DNA of 7,206 nucleotides, from the NCBI GenBank assembly GCA_004299465.1, contig SCST01000604.1:1-7206 (forward strand), in the 5' to 3' direction. Both the position numbers and the translations under genes were made by a program. Positions 1 through 6,303 of the stretch are shown here, piece by piece (positions within the stretch are counted from its first letter, which is position 1; each line of letters starts with the position of its first letter). Source of the stretch: Methylovulum sp. GTDB lineage: Bacteria; Pseudomonadota; Gammaproteobacteria; Methylococcales; Methylomonadaceae. The notes below the pieces were generated by a model, which was given only the letters and a program-made list of their open reading frames with translations, was not told the origin of the DNA and ran no database searches.

Positions 1-57
1 AAAAATACGACTGCATGGATGCAGGAGGTAGAGCAACGCAGGAGCAGTTGCCGAGAA

Positions 58-212
58 CGCAGATGGCGCAGATGATTATGATGAACACTGATAATCTTAA
101 AGCAGCGATCAGTTTATCGCCGCCACCTGAAGCGGGCGCGCCCAATCGGCAATTTTAGCAAACTGAATAGCTACAACATCTTATTTGATCATAATAATCA
201 GCGTCATCTGCG
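58..212. repeat. Imperfect inverted repeat, possible small dispersed (MITE/REP-like) element
   Basis: The arm at 58-85 matches the reverse complement of 185-212 without gaps at 24 of 28 positions (mismatches at arm positions 9, 13, 17 and 26). The arms enclose about 99 bp that contain a perfect 10-bp palindrome, GGGCGCGCCC, at 134-143. Each arm carries a CGCAGATG-type core. No transposase or other gene lies between the arms. What is seen is the symmetry; that it is a non-autonomous mobile or REP-type element is inference, because a single copy cannot show dispersal. It could also fold as a long-loop hairpin in RNA. The sequence just to its left (1-57) has a short hairpin, CTGCAT-GG-ATGCAG at 11-24, and two copies of GCAGGAG (21-27 and 38-44), so the repeat-derived stretch may begin at or before the window edge. 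Confidence 0.5.
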
Positions 213-241
213 CTCCATTGTTTTTGATGACTGAATAGTAC

Positions 242-288
242 AGTTCAACAGTAAAAAACCTGATGTTGTGAACTCTTCTTGTAACAAG
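242..288 (+). promoter_or_regulatory. Leader dyads upstream of the SPFH gene
   Basis: Two short symmetric elements lie between the left-hand repeat and the SPFH start. AGTTCAACA at 242-250 pairs with TGTTGTGAACT at 264-274, leaving a 2-nt bulge. CTTGTAACAAG at 278-288 is a perfect dyad around one central base and ends five bases before the Shine-Dalgarno site. Either could be an operator half-site pair or a leader hairpin. I see no clear sigma-70 promoter in this stretch, so the regulatory role is inferred only from position and symmetry. Confidence 0.25.
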
Positions 289-292
289 CCAT

Positions 293-297
293 GAGGA
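293..297 (+). promoter_or_regulatory. Ribosome binding site of the SPFH gene
   Basis: GAGGA lies six bases before the ATG at 304. It is a strong Shine-Dalgarno match at good spacing and supports this start over the internal ATG at codon 14, which would remove the charged cytoplasmic head in front of the membrane segment. Confidence 0.7.
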
Positions 298-303
298 ACT
301 GCG

Positions 304-1575
304 ATGAATGACGAAATATTTAAAAACCTGGTGCGGAAAAATATGGGTTATGTTGCCATCGGCGTGGTTGCGTTGATTGTTATCAATCTGTGCTTCGGTA
401 TCAACGATGCCGGGGAAAGAACTGTCGTCCAGTATCCGACCGGAGCTTTGTTCGTCAAATTCACGCCCGGTATCTACTTCAAGGGCTTCGGCAATACTGA
501 AATCTACGCGGATGTCATCACTTATGATTTCGATAAGGCCGATTCAGCGGGTAAAACCGGCGCAAGCAGCCTGAAAGCGACCGGCGTCGCCGTTCGTTAC
601 CAGGATGGCGGCACCGGCACCGTGTTCGGCAAAGCCCGTTTTGCGTTACCTAATGATGTTGAAACGATGATACGCCTGCACAAAGATTTTCGTAACAAAA
701 CCGCAGTCGCTGAAAAACTGATCAGGACTGTCGCTGAAGAATCGATGAATTTAACCGCCGGTCTGATGACATCCGAAGAAGCTTATGCGGAAAAACGCGG
801 TATTTTCACGCAGTGGGCTGAACAGCAAGTGGCTTCTGGGAAGTTTTTTACCGAATTAAAATCCATCGTGGAAAAACAGGAAGCCACCAACGAACACATG
901 ACACGCAATATTCCCGTCATTAAATACGGAACTGACGGTTTACCGATCCAGCACGCCAGCGATTTCAAAATGTACGGTATTAAAGTGAATGGCTTTCAAA
1001 TTACCGATTGGGATTTCGAAAAGAAAACGCTGGATCAAATATCGCGTAAACGCGAAGCGACTATGGGTATTATCACCGCCAAAGCGGATGCCGAACGGGC
1101 GCGTCAGGAAGCACTGACTGCCGAAGAGCAGGGCAAGAGAAATGTTATGGTTGACCGTTATACCAAGGAACAAGAAAAAATCCAGGCGGTCGTCGATGCC
1201 GAAAAAGACAAGGAAGTGGCGGTTACGCAAGCGATGAAAGCGGTATTAGTCGCCGAACAGCAAAAACTTGAGGCCGAACAGAAACGGCTGGCCGCAATAG
1301 CGTATAAACAGGAACAAATCCTGCGCGGCGAGGGCGATGGCGAATACAAGCGCCTGGTCATGAGCGCCGACGGCGCCTTAGCCGCTAAGCTCGATGCCTG
1401 GAAAACCGTACATATGCGCTACGCCGCAGCGATAGAGAAACAAAAATGGGTGCCGGAAATCCAGATGGGCGGCAGTGGACAGCCTTCAGGAAGCGCGGCG
1501 AACGATCTTATCGAGATGCTGAAAGCGCAGACCGCCAAAGAGCTGAAACTGGATATGAGCATAAAAAACAATTAA
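304..1575 (+). CDS. Membrane-anchored SPFH/Band 7 domain protein, specific role unknown
   Basis: This 423-residue protein has a short charged N-terminus, one hydrophobic segment at about residues 14-31, and then a run DAGERTVVQYPTG (35-47) that looks like the start of an SPFH (stomatin/prohibitin/flotillin/HflK-C) domain. A PGIYFKGFG stretch follows at 55-63, and the SPFH-like part seems to end near residue 240. Residues about 240-345 are rich in Ala, Glu, Lys, Arg and Gln and should form a long coiled coil. The C-terminus has a short Gly/Ser linker (389-398) and an amphipathic tail. Proteins of this superfamily usually make ring- or cage-shaped oligomers on membranes and act as scaffolds, often for proteases. 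It does not match HflK, HflC or QmcA by sequence that I can recognise, and no NfeD-type partner is next to it. It is probably monocistronic, with a terminator downstream. The superfamily call is confident; the function is open. Confidence 0.8.
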   Translation: MNDEIFKNLVRKNMGYVAIGVVALIVINLCFGINDAGERTVVQYPTGALFVKFTPGIYFKGFGNTEIYADVITYDFDKADSAGKTGASSLKATGVAVRYQDGGTGTVFGKARFALPNDVETMIRLHKDFRNKTAVAEKLIRTVAEESMNLTAGLMTSEEAYAEKRGIFTQWAEQQVASGKFFTELKSIVEKQEATNEHMTRNIPVIKYGTDGLPIQHASDFKMYGIKVNGFQITDWDFEKKTLDQISRKREATMGIITAKADAERARQEALTAEEQGKRNVMVDRYTKEQEKIQAVVDAEKDKEVAVTQAMKAVLVAEQQKLEAEQKRLAAIAYKQEQILRGEGDGEYKRLVMSADGALAAKLDAWKTVHMRYAAAIEKQKWVPEIQMGGSGQPSGSAANDLIEMLKAQTAKELKLDMSIKNN

Positions 1576-1579
1576 GTAG

Positions 1580-1603
1580 GGTTACGCATCGCGTACCTTT
1601 TTT
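1580..1603 (+). terminator. Probable intrinsic terminator after the SPFH gene
   Basis: GGTTACGC (1580-1587), a 3-base loop ATC, and GCGTACC (1591-1597) form a 7-bp stem with one bulged T, followed directly by six T residues (1598-1603). It sits five bases past the SPFH stop codon. The geometry is classic for a Rho-independent terminator and separates the SPFH gene from yebC. The stem may also be a copy of a dispersed intergenic repeat; the two readings do not exclude each other. Confidence 0.65.
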
Positions 1604-1727
1604 GGCGCTTCGGGCGCTATCTGTATTGGATTTATGGTACATGTGGCCCGGTGTCCGAGGCAGTGTGTATACGCATTTAATCCCGACAACAACAGCATAG
1701 AATTAACTGTACTTTTAGAGAGAAACA

Positions 1728-2474
1728 ATGGCTGGACACAGTAAATGGGCCAATATCAAGCATCGTAAGGCCGGACAGGATGCCAAACGCGGCAAGATTT
1801 TCACCAAAATGCTGCGTGAAATTAACGTCGCCGTAAAGACCGGCGGATCAGACCCGACCAGCAACCCATCATTACGGACGGCGATAGACAAAGCATTGGG
1901 CGCCAATATGCGCCGCGACACCATCGACAATGCGATCAAAAAAGCTTCCGGCGCGCTCGAAGGCGTGAATTACGAAAACATCCGTTATGAAGGCTACGGA
2001 CCGGGCGGTACGGCGCTGATTGTCGACTGCCTGACCGATAACCGTAACCGCACCGTCGGCGAAGTCCGCCATGCCTTTACCAAAGCGGGCGGTAATTTGG
2101 GCACGGACGGTTCGGTTGCGTATATGTTCAGCAAACTCGGGATCATGAGTTACGCGCCGTCGATAGACGAGGACGCCCTGATGGAAGCGGCCTTGGAAGC
2201 CGGTGCGGACGATGTCATCACCAATGACGACGGTTCCGTCGATGTCATGACGTCACCGGAAAATTACCTGACGATTAAAGAAGCGCTGGTCGCCGCAGGT
2301 TTTACGCCTGACAATGCCGAAGTGACGATGCAGGCCGCGACGATGGTGGAGCTCGATGCCGAAACCGCCGAAAAAATGCTGCGCCTGATCGACCGGCTCG
2401 AAGATTTGGATGACGTACAGGATGTTTACTCGAATGCGGATATCAGCGAAGAAATTATGGAAGGGCTGGATTGA
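1728..2474 (+). CDS. yebC: YebC/TACO1 family protein (YebC/PmpR)
   Basis: The 248-residue product is nearly the same length as E. coli YebC (246) and is collinear with the family. It opens with the hallmark MAGHSKWANIKHRK (1-14). Further family signatures are YEGYGPGG (87-94), TDNRNRT (103-109) and a GGNLGTDGSVAYMF stretch (121-134), and the C-terminal third is very acidic. The family has long been annotated as DNA-binding transcriptional regulators (PmpR in Pseudomonas aeruginosa). More recent work on YebC and mitochondrial TACO1 points to a role at the ribosome, helping translation through proline-rich stretches, so the older label should be read with care. An AGAGAG ribosome site (1717-1722) lies five bases before the ATG. 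It needs its own promoter if the terminator at 1580-1603 works; TAGAAT at 1698-1703 is a possible -10 box but has no good -35 partner. Its place just before ruvC is conserved in gammaproteobacteria. Confidence 0.96.
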   Translation: MAGHSKWANIKHRKAGQDAKRGKIFTKMLREINVAVKTGGSDPTSNPSLRTAIDKALGANMRRDTIDNAIKKASGALEGVNYENIRYEGYGPGGTALIVDCLTDNRNRTVGEVRHAFTKAGGNLGTDGSVAYMFSKLGIMSYAPSIDEDALMEAALEAGADDVITNDDGSVDVMTSPENYLTIKEALVAAGFTPDNAEVTMQAATMVELDAETAEKMLRLIDRLEDLDDVQDVYSNADISEEIMEGLD

Positions 2475-2662
2475 TGTCCGATGCGCATAAGGCTCCAGAG
2501 GGCATCGCGCACCAGCATTTCGCATCACTTTAAAAATGCCAAGGCGAATTGATCACAACTTCGTGGTTATTATTTATATTGAATGCTTTTACAGCCTCTA
2601 ACTTTAGGAAAGAATCTCAACAACATCATGCATAACCAGGCTTTTCGGCGTTTTAACCACTG
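2475..2662 (+). promoter_or_regulatory. yebC–ruvC spacer with AT-rich, promoter-like stretch
   Basis: This 188-bp gap contains no tRNA or convincing gene. An AT-rich stretch at 2568-2580 includes TATATT (2575-2580), close to a -10 consensus, and TTGATC at 2549-2554 resembles a -35 box, but the 20-bp gap between them is longer than ideal. A purine-rich AGGAAAG lies at 2606-2612. A promoter for the ruv-tol run would be expected somewhere here, because no terminator-like hairpin with a T-run is visible and the gap is the largest one downstream of yebC. The promoter assignment is tentative. Confidence 0.3.
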
Positions 2663-2663
2663 A
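2628..2663 (+). CDS. Possible 11-codon leader ORF overlapping the ruvC start
   Basis: ATG at 2628 opens a tiny frame, MHNQAFRRFNH, whose TGA stop (2661-2663) shares its last base with the ruvC ATG (2663). This TGATG junction is typical of translational re-initiation. ruvC has no visible Shine-Dalgarno site of its own, whereas AGGAAAG lies upstream of the mini-ORF, though 15 bases away, which is longer than usual. It may be a coupling device, or it may be a chance frame; the poor spacing keeps confidence low. Confidence 0.2.
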   Translation: MHNQAFRRFNH

Positions 2664-3160
2664 TGCGTATCCTAGGCATAGACCCCGGATCAAGACTAAC
2701 CGGCTACGGCATCATAGAAGAGTCGCCCCGCGGGTATCGCTACATCGCCAGCGGTTGTATCCGGATTAAAGCCGACTATTTCCCCGACCGGCTCAAACAA
2801 ATTTTTGACGGCGTAGTGGAAGTGGTTGAACGCTATCAGCCCGAATGCATGGCAATCGAACAAGTCTTCATGCACAAAAACGCCGATTCGGCGCTTAAGC
2901 TCGGGCAAGCACGCGGCGCTGCGATTTGCGCGGTACAAACAACGGGATTGCCGGTGTTCGAATATGCCGCGAGGCAAGTCAAGCAGGCCTTGGCCGGTAA
3001 AGGTAATGCCGATAAACTTCAGGTCCAACATATGGTGAAAATTCTGTTAAACATTCAAGGTGAACTACAAATCGATGCCGGCGATGCGCTAGGCATAGGT
3101 ATTTGCCATGCGCATTACCAACAAACCGCTTTGCGTTTACAACAAGGTTTATTGAAATGA
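2663..3160 (+). CDS. ruvC: Crossover junction endodeoxyribonuclease RuvC
   Basis: RuvC is the Holliday-junction resolvase that makes paired nicks in the RuvAB-bound junction during recombinational repair. The 165-residue product is slightly shorter than E. coli RuvC (173). All four catalytic acidic residues are present at the E. coli numbering: Asp7 in LGIDPGS, Glu66 in AIEQVF, and Asp138 and Asp141 in IDAGDALG. The RNase H-like fold signature and the HKNADSALKLGQARG stretch (71-85) are intact, so the enzyme should be active. The ATG at 2663 is the only reasonable start: the frame has a stop at 2654-2656 and the N-terminus MRILGIDPGS matches the family. No Shine-Dalgarno is visible before it. 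Its stop codon overlaps the ruvA start as ATGA. Confidence 0.97.
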   Translation: MRILGIDPGSRLTGYGIIEESPRGYRYIASGCIRIKADYFPDRLKQIFDGVVEVVERYQPECMAIEQVFMHKNADSALKLGQARGAAICAVQTTGLPVFEYAARQVKQALAGKGNADKLQVQHMVKILLNIQGELQIDAGDALGIGICHAHYQQTALRLQQGLLK

Positions 3161-3756
3161 TCGGTTTCTTACGCGGCAAGCTGGTGCATAAAGCGCCGCC
3201 CTTGTTAATCCTGGATGTGCAAGGCGTCGGCTATGAGCTGGAGGCGCCGATGACCACCTTTTACAACCTGCCAGGAATCGGTGTCGAAGTGACCTTGCAT
3301 ACGCACCTGGTCGTACGCGAGGATGCGCATAGCCTGTTCGGTTTTGCCGCCGAAGCCGACCGCAGCCTGTTTCGGACCTTAATCAAGGTTAACGGCGTCG
3401 GCCCGAAGCTGGCATTGACCATTTTGTCTGGGCAAAGCGCGGAAGAATTTCATCATTGCATACATAATAACGACACCCAGGCTTTAGTACGCCTGCCTGG
3501 CGTCGGCAAAAAAACCGCCGAACGTTTAATTATCGAAATGCGCGACCGCCTGCCGGAAGCAAAACCGTCGGAGACAAATAGCGCTACGCCGACAATTGCA
3601 TACGCTGCAGGCAATGCCAAACAGGAAGCGATCAGCGCCTTGTGTTCGCTAGGCTACAAACCGCTGGACGCCAATAAAATGGTGCAACATATCAATACCG
3701 ACAATAAAAGCTGCGAAGACATTATCAGGCAAGCCTTGCAGGGAGCTGTCAGGTGA
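3157..3756 (+). CDS. ruvA: Holliday junction branch migration complex subunit RuvA
   Basis: RuvA binds the four-way junction as a tetramer and loads the RuvB motor rings. The 199-residue product begins MIGFLRGKL, the normal family start. This is 18 codons inside a longer open frame that begins at 3103; the upstream ATG falls within ruvC and is rejected. The OB-fold domain covers about 1-62 and includes the acidic pin residues Glu55 and Asp56 in REDAHSLFGF, which hold the junction open. Two helix-hairpin-helix motifs follow, around VNGVGPKLA (78-86) and LPGVGKKTAERL (113-124). A variable linker (about 131-155) leads to the C-terminal domain III (about 155-199) that contacts RuvB. The start overlaps the ruvC stop by four bases (ATGA), so translation is probably coupled. 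Confidence 0.96.
   Translation: MIGFLRGKLVHKAPPLLILDVQGVGYELEAPMTTFYNLPGIGVEVTLHTHLVVREDAHSLFGFAAEADRSLFRTLIKVNGVGPKLALTILSGQSAEEFHHCIHNNDTQALVRLPGVGKKTAERLIIEMRDRLPEAKPSETNSATPTIAYAAGNAKQEAISALCSLGYKPLDANKMVQHINTDNKSCEDIIRQALQGAVR
3741..3745 (+). promoter_or_regulatory. Ribosome binding site that supports the GTG start of ruvB
   Basis: GGGAG lies seven bases before GTG 3753, inside the end of ruvA. It supports the use of this non-ATG start, which overlaps the ruvA TGA as GTGA. Confidence 0.6.
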
Positions 3757-4787
3757 TAGAAAGCGACAGGCTGATCAGCGCCCGCAACCATACCGATGAA
3801 GAGCGCCAGGACCGCGCGATACGCCCGAAACGCCTGGCGGATTATGTCGGCCAGGCTAAATTGCGTGCGCAGATGGAGATTTTCATCAAAGCGGCGACTC
3901 TGCGTTCCGAGGCGCTCGATCATGTGCTGATTTTCGGTCCGCCCGGCTTGGGCAAAACCACGCTAGCCAATATAATAGCGGCCGAAATGGCGGTTAATAT
4001 TCGCCAGACCTCGGGACCGGTGCTGGAAAAAGCAGGCGATCTTGCCGCGCTGCTAACCAACCTGGAAGCGCATGATGTGTTGTTTATCGACGAGATTCAT
4101 CGATTGAGCCCTGCTGTCGAAGAAATTCTGTATCCCGCGATGGAAGATTACCAGCTCGATTTGATGATCGGCGAAGGCCCCGCCGCGCGCTCCATCAAGC
4201 TCGACTTGCCGCCGTTTACGCTGGTCGGTGCGACGACCAGGGCAGGACTATTGACCTCGCCTTTGCGTGACCGCTTCGGCATCGTCCAGCGCCTGGAGTT
4301 TTACACGATAGAAGAACTCTGCAGTATCGTCATGCGTTCGGCGCTGATGCTGGGCATAGTCATGGAACAGCAGGGCGCGATTGAAATCGCGAAACGCGCG
4401 CGCGGTACGCCGCGTATTGCCAATCGTTTGCTGCGGCGCGTGCGTGATTATGCCGAAGTTAAAGGCAACGGTATCATCAGCGAAGACATCGCCATGCTGG
4501 CGCTGGATATGCTGCAGGTGGACAGCAATGGTTTTGATGCGCTGGATCGCAAGTTGTTAATGGCGATGATAGAAAACTTTGCCGGCGGTCCGGTAGGCCT
4601 CGACACGCTGGCTGCCGCTATCAGCGAGGAACGCGGCACAATTGAGGATGTGCTGGAACCGTATCTGCTGCAACAGGGCTTTATCATGCGTACCCCGCGC
4701 GGACGCGTCGTTACCGAAAACACCTATTTGCATTTCGGTTTGCAACCGCCCAGGTTATTGGGCGTTGCTACTGATTTATTTGACTAG
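3753..4787 (+). CDS. ruvB: Holliday junction branch migration ATPase RuvB
   Basis: RuvB is the AAA+ motor that pumps DNA through the RuvA-bound junction. The 344-residue protein starts with GTG and reads MIESDRLIS, then the conserved RPKRLADYVGQ (24-34). The Walker A motif GPPGLGKTT is at 62-70, Walker B and the DEIH box at 110-116, sensor I GATTRAG at 159-165, the arginine-finger region LRDRFG at 171-176 (Arg174), and sensor II GTPRIANRLLRR at 218-229. The C-terminal winged-helix domain ends with QGFIMRTPRGR and a typical tail. All motifs are intact and the length is normal (E. coli 336), so it should be functional. The frame overlaps the ruvA stop by four bases, and ybgC starts only five bases after its own stop. 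Confidence 0.97.
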   Translation: MIESDRLISARNHTDEERQDRAIRPKRLADYVGQAKLRAQMEIFIKAATLRSEALDHVLIFGPPGLGKTTLANIIAAEMAVNIRQTSGPVLEKAGDLAALLTNLEAHDVLFIDEIHRLSPAVEEILYPAMEDYQLDLMIGEGPAARSIKLDLPPFTLVGATTRAGLLTSPLRDRFGIVQRLEFYTIEELCSIVMRSALMLGIVMEQQGAIEIAKRARGTPRIANRLLRRVRDYAEVKGNGIISEDIAMLALDMLQVDSNGFDALDRKLLMAMIENFAGGPVGLDTLAAAISEERGTIEDVLEPYLLQQGFIMRTPRGRVVTENTYLHFGLQPPRLLGVATDLFD

Positions 4788-4792
4788 AGCTC

Positions 4793-5194
4793 ATGAGCTT
4801 CATCTGGCCGGTACGCGTTTACTATGAAGACACCGATGCCGGCGGCGTGGTGTATCACGCCAATTACCTGAAATTTTTTGAACGCGCCCGTACCGAAATG
4901 CTCAGGGCAATGGGCTATGAGCAGGACGAATTATTGGCAAAGGAAGGCATACTCTTCGTCGTGCGCTCGGTGCAGGTTGACTATTTAAAGTCTGCCAGTT
5001 TTAATGAACAATTACAAGTCCGCGCGGAAGTCATTATGGCTAAAAATGCCAGCCTGGCCTTTGAACAAGAAATTACCCGCGGCAATGATGTGTTATGTAA
5101 CAGCATCATTCGCATTGCGTGCCTGGATGCAGGCACGATGCGCCCCAAAGCAATTCCTAAATACTTACTAGAGCAGTTAAAGCATGAATACTGA
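4793..5194 (+). CDS. ybgC: Tol-Pal-associated acyl-CoA thioesterase YbgC
   Basis: YbgC is a single-domain hotdog-fold thioesterase of the 4-hydroxybenzoyl-CoA thioesterase type. Characterised homologues hydrolyse acyl-CoA esters, and the E. coli protein has been linked to acyl carrier protein and phospholipid synthesis; its exact role next to Tol-Pal is unsettled. The 133-residue product has the family active-site stretch YYEDTDAGGVVYHANYL (10-26), with Asp15 as the likely catalytic acid, then FFERARTE on the central helix. It is cytoplasmic, with no signal peptide. It starts five bases after ruvB with only a weak ribosome site (TAGAG overlapping the ruvB stop), suggesting coupling. Its last 11 bases overlap the tolQ start. 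This position, before tolQ, is the standard one. Confidence 0.94.
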   Translation: MSFIWPVRVYYEDTDAGGVVYHANYLKFFERARTEMLRAMGYEQDELLAKEGILFVVRSVQVDYLKSASFNEQLQVRAEVIMAKNASLAFEQEITRGNDVLCNSIIRIACLDAGTMRPKAIPKYLLEQLKHEY

Positions 5195-5861
5195 TTTATC
5201 CATTTTTCATTTGATTACCGAAGCCAGCTTTGTCGTCCAATTCGTCATGCTGATATTGGCGACCGCATCCGTCGCCTCATGGACCTTTATTTTTTCCAAA
5301 CGTAAAGAGCTCAATCGGGCCATTGAAATTACCGACGAATTTGAAGAACAGTTCTGGTCCGGCATTGCCTTGGCCGATCTTTACAGGAAATTATCGGCCA
5401 AGGATTTTGAACCGGAAGGCATAGAAAAAATATTCCTGGCGGGCTACAAGGAATTTTCGCGCATGCGCCAAAGCGGTAATGTGGAGCCTATGGTGCAGGT
5501 AGAAAGCGCCCAACGTACGATGCGTATCGAGTTGTCGCGCGAACTGGACAGGCTGGATGAACATCTGTCGTTTCTCGCCACCGTTGGCTCTACCAGCCCT
5601 TATGTCGGATTGTTCGGTACCGTCTGGGGCATTATGAACTCTTTTATGTCGTTAGGTAATGTCAAGCAGGCAACGCTCGCACAAGTGGCTCCCGGCATTG
5701 CAGAAGCATTGATTGCCACGGCGATCGGTTTGTTTGCCGCGATACCCGCCGTGGTTTCGTATAACCGCTTCTCTACCCGTCTTGATAGGCTGACAGGCCG
5801 CTACGAATTGTTTGTCGAAGAATTCGTGGTCTTACTGCAAAGACAGGCGCACAGCAAATGA
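5184..5861 (+). CDS. tolQ: Tol-Pal system proton channel subunit TolQ
   Basis: TolQ is an inner-membrane protein of the MotA/TolQ/ExbB family. It forms a pentamer around a TolR dimer and uses proton flow to drive TolA. The 225-residue product is collinear with E. coli TolQ (230). Transmembrane helices are predicted at about 16-38, 129-153 and 168-192, with a large cytoplasmic loop between the first two. The signature stretches SPYVGLFGTVWGIM (138-151) and VAPGIAEALIATAIGLFAAI (168-187) are nearly identical to E. coli. The pore threonines equivalent to E. coli Thr145 and Thr178 are Thr146 and Thr179. The ATG overlaps ybgC by 11 bases and the stop overlaps tolR as ATGA. A start within ybgC is supported by the alignment of MNTDLSIFHLI with the E. 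coli N-terminus. Confidence 0.97.
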   Translation: MNTDLSIFHLITEASFVVQFVMLILATASVASWTFIFSKRKELNRAIEITDEFEEQFWSGIALADLYRKLSAKDFEPEGIEKIFLAGYKEFSRMRQSGNVEPMVQVESAQRTMRIELSRELDRLDEHLSFLATVGSTSPYVGLFGTVWGIMNSFMSLGNVKQATLAQVAPGIAEALIATAIGLFAAIPAVVSYNRFSTRLDRLTGRYELFVEEFVVLLQRQAHSK

Positions 5862-6298
5862 GCCATATCAGCAGAAAAAACGGTCGTAGAAAACCGATGG
5901 CGGAAATCAATGTCGTGCCTTATATCGATGTCACGCTGGTATTACTGATTATTTTCATGATTACAACACCGATGCTGCAAACCGGTGTGGACGTCGATCT
6001 TCCTGAAGCGGAGTCGAAAACCGTGGAAACGGAGGGTGAAAGTAATCCGCCTATCGTCATTTCAATTAAAGAAAATGGTGAATATTACATAAAATTCGAC
6101 TATCAGGATGATGCGCCCGTGCAGCCTGAAGAAATCAATGCTCAGGTGGTCGCGGTATTGACTGATAAACCGAAAACCCAGGTTTTGATTAATGCCGATA
6201 AAGGCGTGGATTACGGTGTAGTCGTTACCGTCATGGCTGCACTGAAAAATGCCGGCGTACCTACTGTAGGGTTAATGACTCAGCCTGCCGAACAATAA
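5858..6298 (+). CDS. tolR: Tol-Pal system protein TolR
   Basis: TolR is the ExbD-type partner of TolQ: a single-pass inner-membrane protein with a periplasmic domain that couples the proton pathway to TolA and probably to peptidoglycan. The 146-residue product has a basic cytoplasmic head (1-13), the family motif MAEINVVPYIDV (14-25) with the essential channel aspartate at Asp24 (E. coli Asp23), and a membrane helix at about 19-39. The periplasmic domain starts near residue 60 and ends with VLINADKGVDYG (109-120) and a GVPTVGLMT strand (133-141). It is close to the E. coli length (142). The start overlaps the tolQ stop by four bases, and tolA begins five bases after the stop. Confidence 0.96.
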   Translation: MSHISRKNGRRKPMAEINVVPYIDVTLVLLIIFMITTPMLQTGVDVDLPEAESKTVETEGESNPPIVISIKENGEYYIKFDYQDDAPVQPEEINAQVVAVLTDKPKTQVLINADKGVDYGVVVTVMAALKNAGVPTVGLMTQPAEQ

Positions 6299-6303
6299 GT
6301 TAG

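Noticed and set aside
3..158. A 52-codon frame open from the left edge to TAG at 156-158, a possible C-terminal end of an upstream gene
   Set aside because: The translation (starting KYDCMDAGG, ending GAPNRQF) has no recognisable domain, and much of it lies on the inverted-repeat element and other short repeats. A real gene tail cannot be fully excluded without the sequence to the left.
162..238. A 9-bp direct repeat ACTGAATAG at 162-170 and 230-238, resembling a target-site duplication
   Set aside because: It flanks only one arm of the inverted repeat, not the whole element, so it does not fit a simple insertion; a 9-bp match in AT-rich sequence may be chance.
2479..2507. An inverted repeat CGATGC / GCATCG just after yebC as a possible terminator
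   Set aside because: The stem is only 6 bp with a 17-base loop and there is no T-run after it.
2474..2533. A 19-codon frame starting at the yebC stop (TGATG overlap), MSDAHKAPEGIAHQHFASL
   Set aside because: It is very short with no family match, and a chance stop/start overlap is common. Nothing downstream depends on it.
3103..3156. An upstream in-frame ATG that would extend RuvA by 18 residues
   Set aside because: The extension lies inside ruvC, and MIGFLRGKL at 3157 is the conserved RuvA N-terminus with a normal ATGA overlap.
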